Notes: a model not told the origin generated them from the letters alone. 64,000 bases of DNA from UTCFX2 sp963788145 (GCA_963788145.1 CAWBFQ010000006.1:682001-746000), one strand, 5' to 3'; shown: positions 44,443-54,791, counted from the stretch's first letter. Numbers and translations: made by a program.

Positions 44443-45895
44443 CCTGCTGAACGATACCAAAGAATCCCATTTGGAAAGCGAGAAATCCGAAAGCCTGCTT
44501 ACCGTATCTCCAGGCGGCCGCCTGATCGGTGAAGTCGGATCTTCCGCTGGTCTGGCTTTACCTGGGGATAAGTCGCTTTCGCATCGAGCGGCTTTGCTGG
44601 CTGGCATGGCTCATGGGACCAGTATTGTGCGCAATTTCCTGGTATCGGGCGTGACAGAGGCGATGCTTGGGGCGTTGACCGTGTTGGCAGTGCCCTGGAG
44701 TTTGAATGGGAATGTCCTTACGGTCAGGGGAATCGGTTTGGATGGCAATGCGGAAACAAGTATCGCTCAGCAAAAACACGTGGTAACGATTAATTGCGGC
44801 AATTCAGCAACTACTTTGCGGCTTCTGGCAGGCGCGATTGCGGCCTGGGGTCGGCCAGCGGTGTTGGATGGTTCGACCGGATTGAGGCGCAGACCAATGA
44901 GGCGCATTATCGAACCATTGCGGCAGATGGATGTGGCAATCGAAGGGGTGGATGGCTGCGCTCCGATAAGTATAGGCGCATCCGGCGCGGATAGGGACCT
45001 TTTACGACCACTGAAGCCATTCCATGGCAGTCTGCCAGTAGCCAGCGCTCAGGTGAAATCGTGTTTGTTAATCGCAGGTCTGGCGGCTGATGGGGATGTT
45101 TATCTGGACGAACCTGGTCCTTCTCGCGATCATACCGAACGAATGTTGCGGGCGATGGGAGTTGTGGTCACGAGCGGCGAGAAAATCTCGGATCGAGACT
45201 CAAGTTTGGTTTATTGGAGTTGCCTTACGCCGCCGGTCCCACGGATGTTAAAACCGTTGAACCTGACCTTACCAGGAGACATGTCCGCGGCAGCTTTCCT
45301 GATCGTAGCCGCATTAATTTCTCCTGCATCCCAGTTGACTTTGCGAGGGGTGGGTCTCAATCCATCTCGCACCGGATTGCTCGATACTTTACTGGAGATG
45401 GGGGCTGAAATCGAGGTCTACCCGGGTGTGGAACAAGGCCAGGAGCCGGTTGGTGATCTGGTGGTTCGTTGCAGCCGCTTGCATGGCGTATGCGTGTCTG
45501 GTGAACGAGTGGTGCGGATGATCGATGAATTCCCGGCTTTTGCTGTCGCCGCCGCTTGCGCCAGTGGGGAGACCATCGTATCGGATGCGCAGGAGTTGCG
45601 CCACAAGGAGTTAGATCGAATCTCAGCCCTGGGAGGTGAATTACAGCACTTGGGCATCGATTTCAATGAAACCGCGGATGGTTTCATCATAACCGGCGGC
45701 CGGAAGATCCGCGGCGGCGCGGTTGAATCTCATGGCGACCATCGCCTGGCGATGGCATTAGGGCTGGCCGGTCTGGTGGCAGATTCACCGATCACAATCC
45801 GAGATGCTGGCATAATCCGTGAATCCTTTCCGGATTTTGTCCGTCTGATGAACGCCTTAGGGGTTAATATGCGCATGAAAACCAGCGAAAACTGA
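44426..45895 (+). CDS. aroA: 3-Phosphoshikimate 1-carboxyvinyltransferase (EPSP synthase)
   Basis: Transfers enolpyruvate from PEP to shikimate-3-phosphate. LPGDKSLSHRAALLAGMAHG and NCGNSATTLRLLAGA with LDGSTGLRRRPMRRI carry the substrate-binding residues. MIDEFPAFAVAAACASGET and SHGDHRLAMALGLAG complete the second domain. I start at the ATG at 44426 after a GGAGAC; it gives an unusually long N-terminal tail of about 25 residues. Total length of 489 exceeds the usual 430 mainly for that reason. Confidence 0.93.
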   Translation: MDYHNDLLNDTKESHLESEKSESLLTVSPGGRLIGEVGSSAGLALPGDKSLSHRAALLAGMAHGTSIVRNFLVSGVTEAMLGALTVLAVPWSLNGNVLTVRGIGLDGNAETSIAQQKHVVTINCGNSATTLRLLAGAIAAWGRPAVLDGSTGLRRRPMRRIIEPLRQMDVAIEGVDGCAPISIGASGADRDLLRPLKPFHGSLPVASAQVKSCLLIAGLAADGDVYLDEPGPSRDHTERMLRAMGVVVTSGEKISDRDSSLVYWSCLTPPVPRMLKPLNLTLPGDMSAAAFLIVAALISPASQLTLRGVGLNPSRTGLLDTLLEMGAEIEVYPGVEQGQEPVGDLVVRCSRLHGVCVSGERVVRMIDEFPAFAVAAACASGETIVSDAQELRHKELDRISALGGELQHLGIDFNETADGFIITGGRKIRGGAVESHGDHRLAMALGLAGLVADSPITIRDAGIIRESFPDFVRLMNALGVNMRMKTSEN

Positions 45896-45931
45896 TGGCT
45901 ACAATGCGCTAGTTTTGGATAGAATTAGGAA

Positions 45932-46915
45932 ATGACTGAGATGGTTTCACAGCGAAAATATGTTTCGCTTGGATTGATCGGTTATCCACTGGACAAAAGT
46001 CTCTCTCCGACACTCCATACTGCCGGTTTGAGAGCGTTGGGTTTGGAAGGTGAGTACCGGCTTTACCGTACGCCGCGTTTGCCTGAAGGCCAGGCGGTTC
46101 TCCCTGTGTTAATCGATCGGGTCCGTGCGGGTTCAATCCAGGGTTTGAACGTCACCATTCCACATAAGTGTTCTGTTATCTCTCTGTTGGATGAACTGAG
46201 CGAGGTTGCTCATTCGGTCGGCGCGGTCAACACGATTTATCCACGAGATGGTCGGGTTATCGGCGATAATACCGATGCCGCTGGTTTCCTGATCGACATG
46301 GCGCGCCAGACGGAGTTTACCAGACCGGGGGTAGGGTTTGTATTGGGGGCTGGTGGGGCGGCCAGAGCGGTGGTTTATGCTCTATGGTCCTCTGGCTGGC
46401 AGGTCTTCGTCGCTTCCCGCCGCCCCGAGCAAGCCCAGGATTTGGCCGAGAGCTTGCAAGCATCCGGAACATCTGCGAATTTACCAATGAAAGCGTTATC
46501 TGCGATCTCAATATCATCCGATCTGCCCCGTTTTTTGCAACGAACCTCTTCCGGTCCATCAGAACCATTATTGATTGTCAATGCCAGTTCAGCCGGGATG
46601 TTGCCCAATATCGACGATAGTCCATTGCCTGAAGGCGCGGATTTGCCGCCAGGCGCATTCGTTTATGATCTGGTTTATAAACCCCTTGAGACGCGCTTGA
46701 TGCGCGTGGCGCGTCAATCCGGGTTGAGGGTCGCCAACGGTCTGGGCATGTTGGTGGAACAGGCTGCCCTGGCGTTGGAACGCTGGACCGGTTATGATGT
46801 CCCGCGCCTGGTCATGTGGCAGGCTTTGAAAGAAGCGGGCATGATTCGAGAATTTCCTGACAGCATACTGGATATCTCATCCAATGATCCCGACATGAGG
46901 AACGAATTCGTATGA
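45932..46915 (+). CDS. aroE: Shikimate dehydrogenase
   Basis: Reduces 3-dehydroshikimate with NADPH. LIGYPLDKSLSPTLHTAGL binds the substrate, NVTIPHK carries the catalytic Lys and GDNTDAAGFLIDM the Asp partner. FVLGAGGAARAVVYAL is the nucleotide fold and NGLGMLVEQAALALERWTG the C-terminal signature. At 327 residues it is longer than most (about 280), with an insertion in the nucleotide domain. Its stop overlaps the aminotransferase start (ATGA). Confidence 0.93.
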   Translation: MTEMVSQRKYVSLGLIGYPLDKSLSPTLHTAGLRALGLEGEYRLYRTPRLPEGQAVLPVLIDRVRAGSIQGLNVTIPHKCSVISLLDELSEVAHSVGAVNTIYPRDGRVIGDNTDAAGFLIDMARQTEFTRPGVGFVLGAGGAARAVVYALWSSGWQVFVASRRPEQAQDLAESLQASGTSANLPMKALSAISISSDLPRFLQRTSSGPSEPLLIVNASSAGMLPNIDDSPLPEGADLPPGAFVYDLVYKPLETRLMRVARQSGLRVANGLGMLVEQAALALERWTGYDVPRLVMWQALKEAGMIREFPDSILDISSNDPDMRNEFV

Positions 46916-48108
46916 AACCTGCTGATCGAATGGCTCATCTAGCGCCGCATTTTTTTGCTTCGTTGAACATCCGCCTGGCAAAATTAAATGCCCAACAGGG
47001 TGGCAACCGGTCCTTTGATTACATCATCCGCCTGGATGAAGGCGCTCCGGATCTGCCTCCCGCCTCACATATCCTCGAAGCGCTCTTAAAATCTGCCGCC
47101 CGTCCGGACACGCACAGCTATCAACCGCATCGCGGTCCACAAAAATTGCGCCAGGCCTGGACGGGCTGGTATATGGATCACTACCGGGTCTCATTGGACC
47201 CCGATAGCGAGATCATCCCGTTATTAGGATCCAAGGAAGGCATTTTTCACTTGAGCCAGGCATACTTAAACCCGGGTGATTTGGCGCTGGCGCCCGATCC
47301 GGGTTATATTACCTATACCCGTGGAGCTCTGTTCGCAGGAGCACAGGTGCATCCTATGCCGCTCCTCTCCGAGCGTGGATATCTACCCGACCTGAAAGCT
47401 ATACCGGAGAAAGTGTTGAAAAGGTCAAAGCTGCTCTGGCTAAATTACCCGAATAACCCGACCGGGGCGACTGCAACGCTGGAGTTTTTTGAGGAAGCGG
47501 TCCAACTGGCAAAAAGACATGATCTGATTCTTTGTCACGACGCCGCTTATATGCAGGTGGCTTATGATGGTGAGCGCCCTCCCAGCCTGCTGCAAGTGTA
47601 CGGGGCAAAAGATGTGGCTGTGGAATTTAATAGCCTCTCAAAGTCCCATAATATGGCTGGCTGGCGTACCGGGGCGCTGCTTGGAAACGCAGAGGTCGTG
47701 CGGACTTTATTCACATTGAAAACCAATGCAGATAGCAGTCACTTCTTGCCGATTTTTGAAGCCTCAATTGCTGCGTTAAGCGGCGATCAATCCTGGCTGG
47801 CGGAACGAAATCAGATCTACCAGCAGCGACGGGATGCCATGATGAGGGGGCTGGAGGCTGCAGGATTGCGAGCATCAACCCCGCGCGCTTCGCTATATGT
47901 CTGGGCGGCTACGCCGAAAGGTTGGAGTTGTGAAGAGTTTGCCATTCAAGCCCTGGAACAGGCATGGGTCAGCCTGACACCCGGCGCCGTGTTTGGCGCG
48001 GCAGGAGCCGGGTATGTGCGCATTTCGCTGACTGCACCCCAGGCCCAAATTGAGCAGGCGATGACACGTTTAGGCGCGTGGTTAGCTGACCAGCCGGAAA
48101 GGGAATGA
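46912..48108 (+). CDS. Class I/II PLP aminotransferase, probably aromatic
   Basis: A fold-type I aminotransferase (398 residues). LLGSKEGIFHLSQAYLNPGD, LLWLNYPNNPTGATAT and the PLP-lysine motif EFNSLSKSHNMAGWRTGALLG are typical of the aspartate/LL-diaminopimelate aminotransferase-like group. Placement between aroE and aroC, with ATGA and near-overlap junctions on both sides, suggests it transaminates prephenate or hydroxyphenylpyruvate to complete tyrosine and phenylalanine synthesis. The substrate is inferred from context only. Confidence 0.88.
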   Translation: MKPADRMAHLAPHFFASLNIRLAKLNAQQGGNRSFDYIIRLDEGAPDLPPASHILEALLKSAARPDTHSYQPHRGPQKLRQAWTGWYMDHYRVSLDPDSEIIPLLGSKEGIFHLSQAYLNPGDLALAPDPGYITYTRGALFAGAQVHPMPLLSERGYLPDLKAIPEKVLKRSKLLWLNYPNNPTGATATLEFFEEAVQLAKRHDLILCHDAAYMQVAYDGERPPSLLQVYGAKDVAVEFNSLSKSHNMAGWRTGALLGNAEVVRTLFTLKTNADSSHFLPIFEASIAALSGDQSWLAERNQIYQQRRDAMMRGLEAAGLRASTPRASLYVWAATPKGWSCEEFAIQALEQAWVSLTPGAVFGAAGAGYVRISLTAPQAQIEQAMTRLGAWLADQPERE

Positions 48109-48109
48109 G

Positions 48110-49282
48110 ATGCCACTTCAATTCTTGACAGCGGGAGAATCACATGGACCGGCCTTGATTGCAGTATTGGAAGGGATTCCGGCTGGATTGCAGCTTGACT
48201 TAAAAATCATTACCCGCGAATTGGTCCGCCGTCAGCAGGGTTATGGCGCCGGGCCGCGGATGAAGATCGAACAGGATGCGGCGTTTATCCTGGCAGGCGT
48301 GATGGATGGTCAGACGACCGGGGCGCCGCTCGCAATTCAAATCCACAACCGCGACCATCATAAATGGCGTGGTAAGGCGATTGAGCCGTTCACCGCTCCC
48401 CGTCCTGGACATGCCGATTTAAGCGGGGCGATCAAATATGGTTATCGCGATCTGCGCCCAGCCCTGGAGCGTGCTTCAGCTCGCGAGACCGCCGCGGTGT
48501 GGCGGTTGGAGCGGTTTGCAAACATCTATTGGCTCAGTTTGGAGTGGTGGTTGGCGGTTATGTGACCGCGATCGCAGAGGTAGACTTGCATTTTGAAGCA
48601 TTGCCTTATAAGGAGCTTTTCGAACTGGCTGAAGCGAACAATGTGCGTTGTCCTGACCCGGTCGCTGCGCTCGCAATGACCCAACGTATTCGTAAAGCGA
48701 TGGACGAGAAAGATACGTTGGGTGGTGTGATCGAAGTGGTCGCCTTGGGTTTGCCGCCTGGTCTGGGATCTTTTGCCCAATGGGACAGGCGATTGGAAGC
48801 CAGATTGGGGGCTGCGGTTTTGAGCGTTCAGGCTGTCAAGGGGGTTGAGATCGGGCCAGCCTTCGCAAACGCCCGCCTGCCAGGTACCCAGGTGCATGAC
48901 CCGATCCGTCTGGATGGAGATGATCTGGTACGGTTGTCGAACCGGGCTGGAGGGCCTGGAGGGCGGTGTCACCAACGGCGAGCCGCTGATCGTGCGGGCG
49001 GCTATGAAACCGATTGCCACCACCTTGACGCCCCAACACACGGTGGATCTGTCCAGCGGGGAGGAGACGCCCACTCAATACGAGCGTTCGGACTTCTGCC
49101 CGACGCCGTGGGCGGTGCCGATCCTGGAAGGGATGATCGCCTTTGTTTTGGCAGATGCTTTGATCGAAAAACTGGGCGGGGACTTGCTCGCTGAGATGTT
49201 CCCACGCTTTGCCGCACTGCGCCAGAGCCGTCTCTCTGACCTGCCGATGGATGGTCAGCCGCATACTTTTTGGCCGGAATAA
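48110..49282 (+). CDS. aroC: Chorismate synthase, two frameshifts
   Basis: Makes chorismate from EPSP with reduced FMN. LTAGESHGPALIAVLEGIPAG is the classic N-terminal signature, and RRQQGYGAGPRMKIEQD follows. One base is missing near 48495-48500 (…RASARETAAxVAVGAVCKHLL…) and one G is extra near 48959-48962 (…SNRAGGLEGGVTNGEPL…). The end reads AAMKPIATTLTP, then ERSDFCPTPWAVPI. All conserved blocks are present in order, so a working gene with consensus errors is likely. Confidence 0.9.
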
Positions 49283-49303
49283 TGTAATATTGGAAATGCT
49301 GCT

Positions 49304-50926
49304 ATGAAATTCGATACATTTGTCTTCATCTATGGTCCACCCGCATCCGGAAAAAGCGCCCTGGGTCAGCGTCTGGCGGGTAATCTTGGCGCTCCCTTCT
49401 ATGATCTGGATGAGGTGATTGAGCTGCGGGCAGGCAAGACCATCCCGGAGATCTTCGCAGAAGAAGGCGAGGCGCTTTTCCGTGACCAGGAATCCGATGC
49501 CTTAAACGAGGTGTTGAACCATCCCAAAGGAGTGGTCGCTTTGGGCGGCGGCGCTCTGCTGCGCACGCAAAATCGAGAGACCGCTCAGGCGGCAGGACCG
49601 GTGATCTGTCTTTCAGCTTCGTTTGAGACCATCCTGATGCGCCTGAACCAGGATGATAGGCAAAACCAATCTTTCCCCAAGCAGGTTTCGAGTGGACGAC
49701 CTTTGTTAGATGGCGACGCACAAGAGCAATTGCGCCTCTTGCTTGGCCAGCGCAGCGCACATTACGCCTCTTTCCCGCTCCAACTGACAAGCGATCCTCT
49801 CAGTATTGAGGACACCGCCTGGCAGGCTCAGATTCAACTGGGACTTTTCCGTGTGCAGGGGAATGGCGGTGTTACCAGACAACCCAAAGGATATGATATT
49901 CGCTTTGCCCCGGGTGGGTTGAAACACCTGGGGGAGATGCTGCAGTTGCGCCAGATCGGCGGGCAATTCGTGTGCGCCGTGGTCAGCGATCAGAATGTGG
50001 CTGGTTACCATTTGGAGTTGGCGATCCAATCCCTGGAATCGGCTGGTTATCTGCCGAAGCCGATCCTGATCCCTGCTGGTGAGGGTACCAAGACCCTCCG
50101 GACGGTGGAAAACCTGTTGGATGGCTTCCTGCAAGCCGGGTTGGAGCGTTCCAGCACGGTCGTCGCGTTAGGCGGCGGCGTGGTTGGAGACCTGGCAGGT
50201 TTTGCGGCTGCGATCTATTTGCGCGGGGTAAGTTGGGTGGTTGTCCCATCTTCCCTGCTGGCGATGGTGGATGCCAGCCTGGGTGGTAAAACCGGCGCCG
50301 ACCTGCCCCAGGGAAAGAATCTGGTGGGCGCTTTTCATTCACCCGCTTTTGTGCTGGCTGATTTGGATCTGCTTTCCACCCTGCCGGAAGTTGAACTGCG
50401 TAATGGGATGGCAGAGGTGGTCAAACATGGGGTCCTTGCCGATCCAGAATTATTCAAACGCTGCTGCCGGGGCTGGGATGCGGTTCGATCCGATCTGGCC
50501 TGGATCGTTCCCCGGGCAATGGCGGTTAAAGTACGCGTGATCCAGCAAGATCCGTACGAACACGGGATGCGGGCGAGCTTGAATCTGGGCCACACCCTGG
50601 GGCATGCCCTGGAAATTGCGACCGATTTCTCTGTGCGACATGGCGAAGCCGTAGCAATTGGGATGGTTGCGGCTGCACGCCTGGCAGAGCAGAAGGAAAT
50701 TTGCCAGCCGGGATTGGCCGCGCAGATCGCAGATTGTCTGCAGGGTCTGGGTTTGCCGACCGGGCTTCCAACCGGGATTGATCGGGAGAGCCTGCTGTCC
50801 GGGATGATGGTGGATAAAAAGCGCCAATCCGGTCGGTTGCGGCTGGTTTTTCCGGAGAAAATCGGTCAGGCTCGTTGGGGAGCGGAGATCGCCCATCCGG
50901 CGGAACTGGTCGAGGTGATGGAATAG
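49304..50926 (+). CDS. aroKB: Fused shikimate kinase / 3-dehydroquinate synthase
   Basis: Residues 1-175 are shikimate kinase: Walker A GPPASGKSALGQRL, FYDLDEVIE for shikimate binding, GGGALLRTQ. Residues 190-540 are dehydroquinate synthase: ALGGGVVGDLAGFAAAIYLRG, PSSLLAMVDASLGGKTGAD, and metal ligands in RASLNLGHTLGHALE and RHGEAVAIGM. The fusion joins steps 2 and 5 of the pathway in one chain; fused forms occur in several phyla. The frame is intact. It is followed 15 bases later by aroQ. Confidence 0.93.
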   Translation: MKFDTFVFIYGPPASGKSALGQRLAGNLGAPFYDLDEVIELRAGKTIPEIFAEEGEALFRDQESDALNEVLNHPKGVVALGGGALLRTQNRETAQAAGPVICLSASFETILMRLNQDDRQNQSFPKQVSSGRPLLDGDAQEQLRLLLGQRSAHYASFPLQLTSDPLSIEDTAWQAQIQLGLFRVQGNGGVTRQPKGYDIRFAPGGLKHLGEMLQLRQIGGQFVCAVVSDQNVAGYHLELAIQSLESAGYLPKPILIPAGEGTKTLRTVENLLDGFLQAGLERSSTVVALGGGVVGDLAGFAAAIYLRGVSWVVVPSSLLAMVDASLGGKTGADLPQGKNLVGAFHSPAFVLADLDLLSTLPEVELRNGMAEVVKHGVLADPELFKRCCRGWDAVRSDLAWIVPRAMAVKVRVIQQDPYEHGMRASLNLGHTLGHALEIATDFSVRHGEAVAIGMVAAARLAEQKEICQPGLAAQIADCLQGLGLPTGLPTGIDRESLLSGMMVDKKRQSGRLRLVFPEKIGQARWGAEIAHPAELVEVME

Positions 50927-50941
50927 AGGAGAAATAATCAG

Positions 50942-51382
50942 ATGGAATCTGTTTTGGTCTTACACGGTCCAAACCTTAACTTGTTAGGAGAGCGCGAACC
51001 GGAAATCTATGGTTTGGTGACTTTTCCTGAGTTGGAACGACGATTGGTGGAAGCGGGTGGCGACCTTGGCCTGGAAGTGAAATCGTTTCAATCAAACAGC
51101 GAAGGTAGTCTGATTGATGCACTCCACGAGGCGCGCCTGTGGGCGAAAGGGGTAGTGTTCAATCCTGGAGGCTACACCCACACATCCGTTGCTCTACGAG
51201 ATGCAGTGGCTGCGATCCGCATCCCGGTTGTGGAAGTACATCTTTCCAATATCCAAGCCAGGGAATCGCTGCGACAGCAGTCCATCATCGCACCCGCCTG
51301 CACCGGAAGCATCGCCGGTTTTGGCTGGCGTTCCTATCTGCTGGGGTTGCATGCCTTGGTCGGGATGCTGCAGAATACCTAA
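50942..51382 (+). CDS. aroQ: 3-Dehydroquinate dehydratase, type II
   Basis: Dehydrates 3-dehydroquinate to 3-dehydroshikimate. LVLHGPNLNLLGEREPEIYG contains the catalytic Arg/Tyr region, FQSNSEGSLIDALHEAR the substrate loop, NPGGYTHTSVALRDAV and VEVHLSNIQARE the remaining active-site residues. Length (146) is typical. It is the last gene of the aro operon; its end overlaps by 4 bp the convergent oxidoreductase gene, and no clear terminator is visible. Confidence 0.94.
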   Translation: MESVLVLHGPNLNLLGEREPEIYGLVTFPELERRLVEAGGDLGLEVKSFQSNSEGSLIDALHEARLWAKGVVFNPGGYTHTSVALRDAVAAIRIPVVEVHLSNIQARESLRQQSIIAPACTGSIAGFGWRSYLLGLHALVGMLQNT

Positions 51383-52774
51383 AGTTGAGCGGAAGCGCCC
51401 CATTGGTCTAACTGCTTCAGATAACCCGGATCCCGATATCGTTCGAGCGCAAAGAATGGCGTGTAGGAGGGAATCCCTGATTGGGTGATCTGGCTTGCCA
51501 GCAATTCACCAGCCGCGCAACAGGCCATCACCCCAAATCCAGATAGCGCCCCGATCAGGTAAGCCCCTTCCACCGGCAGCTTGCAGATTAGAGGGCGGTT
51601 CTCGCGTGTGCGAGTATAGTAGCCCCCATCCAGGCGTGGGCGAGGGATTCTTTCGAGATAAACTTTCATCCCCGGGATCAACCGAACAAGACCGCGCAAG
51701 ACCACCTCCGCATAGAGCGAGTCTTCTGGAATGGGGATAACTGGCGGGCTGACCCGGGTGAGATATTCCCATAAGATGAGAATCATCTGGCTGCCTGCGC
51801 TGCCCTCTGGACGCGAATGCACGCCGGGCGGCAGCGAATTCGAGCAGCGGCAGGTTGCGAGCTTCTTCCGCCAGGTATGCCGCTTCGTCCTGTGTCCAAT
51901 TCAGTTTCTGGGCGTCGGACCAAATCACCAAAGGCGCCTGCCGGTCAAGGATAGCCTCGCTATCTTTGATCGCCAGCTTTAGATGCAGTTCGTTAAATAT
52001 TGGTAAATCAACCCCCATCATTTGAGCAATATCCTGGATAAAAGGTCCCGCCGCATTGACGAAGGTGTTCGTTCGTATGTAGGCGCCGTCATCCAAGCGC
52101 ACGCCGCGGATCCGCCCGGCTGTCACTTCCACATCGACCACTTTCCCGCGCGCCAGCCGTATTCCAGCTTGACGAGCCTGTTCCAGGAAGAACATCCCAA
52201 GCTGTTGAGCGCTGAGCCAACCTGCCCGGCGGACGTGCAAAGCAGCTTTCACTTCTGTTGAAAGATAGGGGAAATGTCTATGGATCAGGTCGGCATCCAG
52301 CAATAGATCGGCGCCGTCTGGGCAGTTTTCAAATCCTTCAGAAACCGGGGGGATATATGGGCAATCATGGGCGGAGCCAGTGTGGACCCGCAAAGGCCCG
52401 CTGCCCAACTGTGAAACCGGGGATAGCCGTCCATAAATACTCTCGGCTTCGGTTCGGAATCGCTCCGGGCTGTCAGGGTCTCCGCTGCAGTACAGATAAC
52501 CGCGCCGGTTCAGCTGAAAGATGTTTCCGCTTTTGTGCGCCAGAACTTCGAGCAGGTCAATGCTGCGGTTCATCAAATTGACCATTGCCTGATTGGGTCC
52601 CGGCCACCAGTTTCGGTAACACTCGGTGGAATGGTCGCTGGTCAGGCTGAGGGGAGGCAGTTCATCGACTACCAGGATATCGCGCTGACCTTGTTGAACT
52701 GCCAGAAAATAGGCCGTACTTAACCCCGCCAGGCCCGCCCCGCAAATCACGATGTTTGCTTGTTGATTGGCCAT
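51379..52774 (-). CDS. FAD-dependent amino-acid/glycine oxidase-like protein, one frameshift
   Basis: A DadA/ThiO-type flavoprotein. IVICGAGLAGLSTAYFLA is the FAD-binding fold; GWLSAQQLGMFFLEQARQAG and TFVNAAGPFIQDIAQMMG are typical of the family. The frame breaks at about 51842-51848, where removing one base joins LPLLEF to LPPGVHSRPEGSAGSQM. The C-terminus has GAYLIGALSGFGVMACCAAG, where the flavin contact GFxGxG is expected. The substrate is unknown. Confidence 0.8.
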
Positions 52775-52793
52775 TGGAATCAGCGCCGGTTTT

Positions 52794-53516
52794 TCAGTCT
52801 TCGATGGCGATGTAGATACGTTTGTTGATTTTGCCTTTACTCTTGTAATCTACCACTCGGATATGACCAACCTCGGAAGTATTCGCGACATGTGTTCCAC
52901 CGTCTGCTTGCAGATCCAAACCGACAATTTCAACCACCCGCACCTTTTGGATTCCCTCCGGAAGCAGGTTGATCTTTGTGCGGATTAAATCCGGAATCTG
53001 GAAAGCCTCTTCCCGTGGCAGGATCGCCACCCGAATGGGCCGGGCGCTGGCAATCTCATCATTCACGGCTTGCTGGATAGAATCAACCAGTTCGCGCTGC
53101 ATGGTTTCAAATTCGAAATCCATGCGTCCATCGAGTGGTTCCATATCGCCGCCGGTCACCGAAGCGCCGTAGTCGCGAAAGACGACTCCACATAAAATAT
53201 GCAGCGCGGTATGCGTGCGCATGAGTTTATGGCGTCGGTCCCAATTAATCTCACCTTGTACCACAGAACCAACCTCCGGTAACGGGGTATCCCCTTCCAG
53301 GTAGTGCAACACATCCTCGCCGATTTTTTTGGCTCGTTTAACTGTGTAAACCGTCTCGCCGCATCGCAAAACGCCATTATCGGCTGGCTGCCCGCCGCCT
53401 CCAGGGTAAAAAGCGCTCCGGTCAAGGGCAACGGCGCTGTTTTCTGGATCGACTGCAATAAGTCGAGCCTCGAAGGTCTTCATGTAGCTATCGGTCTGAT
53501 AAAGTAACTCGGTCAT
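52794..53516 (-). CDS. AlaX-type alanyl-tRNA editing protein
   Basis: A 240-residue stand-alone editing domain that hydrolyses mischarged Ser- or Gly-tRNA(Ala). RSAFYPGGGGQPADNG is the glycine-rich motif of the N-terminal barrel; zinc ligands appear as RTHTALHIL (two His) and ADGGTHVANTSEVG (Cys replaced by Thr-His context). Length fits AlaX-L/M forms. It lies 19 bases from the oxidoreductase gene in the same direction. Confidence 0.88.
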   Translation of the reverse strand: MTELLYQTDSYMKTFEARLIAVDPENSAVALDRSAFYPGGGGQPADNGVLRCGETVYTVKRAKKIGEDVLHYLEGDTPLPEVGSVVQGEINWDRRHKLMRTHTALHILCGVVFRDYGASVTGGDMEPLDGRMDFEFETMQRELVDSIQQAVNDEIASARPIRVAILPREEAFQIPDLIRTKINLLPEGIQKVRVVEIVGLDLQADGGTHVANTSEVGHIRVVDYKSKGKINKRIYIAIED

Positions 53517-53627
53517 AGAAGCCTCTGCGTCATATAAAACTTAAGAGTGATAGGAATGATCTTTCGGTAATTATTGTACCAGGAAGGGACATCCACCGGT
53601 TAGCGATCATGGTATCATATCGATCTA

Positions 53628-54668
53628 ATGGAGAGACTGGCTTTATATTATCCAACCGGGCATGAATTGCACATTCAGCCAGGTCATCCGGAGCGCCCGG
53701 AAAGGGTTGAGGCGATCCGAGAAGCGTTTGAAAGCGTTGGTTGGTGGAAACGTTTTACGCCCCTGGAGCCGATTGGGCTAGATCTGAAGATGCTTGGCGG
53801 GGTGCATACCCCTGGGTATCTCTCCAGGTTGGAAATGGCCTGCTCGTTATCAGCATGGATCGATATGGATACCTATACAACCCCGGCATCCTGGCAGTTG
53901 GTTTTGAATGCAGCCGGCGGAGCCGCAGCGATTGCGGATGCAGTCTGGCGAGGTCAGGCGCAGCGCGGCTTTGCGCTCACCCGTCCGCCAGGTCACCATG
54001 CGACTATCAACCGTGGGATGGGGTTTTGTCTGTTAAACAATATTGCCATCGCCTCGCAGTGGTTGCTCAAGGGATTCACCAGTTCGAATCCCCATCCGAA
54101 AAAGTTGGCCATCATCGACTTCGATCTGCATCATGGAAACGGGACTCAGGAAATTTTTTATAACCGCAGCGACCTGCTCTATATTTCCACCCATCAATCG
54201 CCCTTTTATCCTGGGACGGGCGACCTGAATGAGCGCGGCGGGGGAATTGGCCACGGCTGGACCGCAAATCTACCCTTGCCAGTGTCTTGCGGAGATCGGG
54301 GATATCACGCCCTGGTTCAGGAAATCATCCTGCCGTTGTTAGATCGTCATCAACCTGAAATGCTGCTGATCAGCTATGGATATGACATCCATTGGCGTGA
54401 TCCCTTAGGATCGATGCTGCTGTCTGCAGCCGGATATGGCCAATTGATCGCGGATCTGGTCGGTTGGGCAGATCGTCATTGTGATGGGAAGATCGCTTTG
54501 TTCCTGGAGGGGGGGTATGATCTAGCTGCAGGTCAAGCCTGCAGCCTGGCGGTGACAGCGGCTTTGCTTGGTGAAACCGTGGGAGACTTGCTTGGGCCGG
54601 CTCCATCGCCTGAGGGTACAGGCTGGATGGAAACCCTCCAGGCAGCAAAAAAAATGCTCAGGATATAA
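53628..54668 (+). CDS. Histone-deacetylase-family amidohydrolase
   Basis: A zinc amidohydrolase of the HDAC/AcuC/acetylpolyamine group (346 residues). RPPGHHA carries His123 and His124, IIDFDLHHGNGTQE the zinc Asp166 and His168, and YGYDIHWRDPLG the second zinc Asp. Bacterial members deacetylate polyamines, acetyl-CoA synthetase or other small substrates. A TATCAT hexamer ends only ten bases before the ATG and there is no ribosome site, so the message may be leaderless. Confidence 0.9.
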   Translation: MERLALYYPTGHELHIQPGHPERPERVEAIREAFESVGWWKRFTPLEPIGLDLKMLGGVHTPGYLSRLEMACSLSAWIDMDTYTTPASWQLVLNAAGGAAAIADAVWRGQAQRGFALTRPPGHHATINRGMGFCLLNNIAIASQWLLKGFTSSNPHPKKLAIIDFDLHHGNGTQEIFYNRSDLLYISTHQSPFYPGTGDLNERGGGIGHGWTANLPLPVSCGDRGYHALVQEIILPLLDRHQPEMLLISYGYDIHWRDPLGSMLLSAAGYGQLIADLVGWADRHCDGKIALFLEGGYDLAAGQACSLAVTAALLGETVGDLLGPAPSPEGTGWMETLQAAKKMLRI

Positions 54669-54713
54669 GACCACAACCGGGAATGATTCATTTCACCAGA
54701 TGGAAAATTCACT

Positions 54714-54719
54714 TATAAT
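54714..54719 (+). promoter_or_regulatory. Candidate -10 for the NYN-LOTUS gene
   Basis: A perfect TATAAT lies 72 bp before the start, with TTTCAC 17 bp upstream as a weak -35. The A-rich leader ends in AAAGGAGC, a good ribosome site. Confidence 0.45.
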
Positions 54720-54791
54720 AAACAAAATTTGCAGATGCACTGTCCCTAAGAATAATGAATAAAAACAAAACAAAAAAACAAAGGAGCAAAA

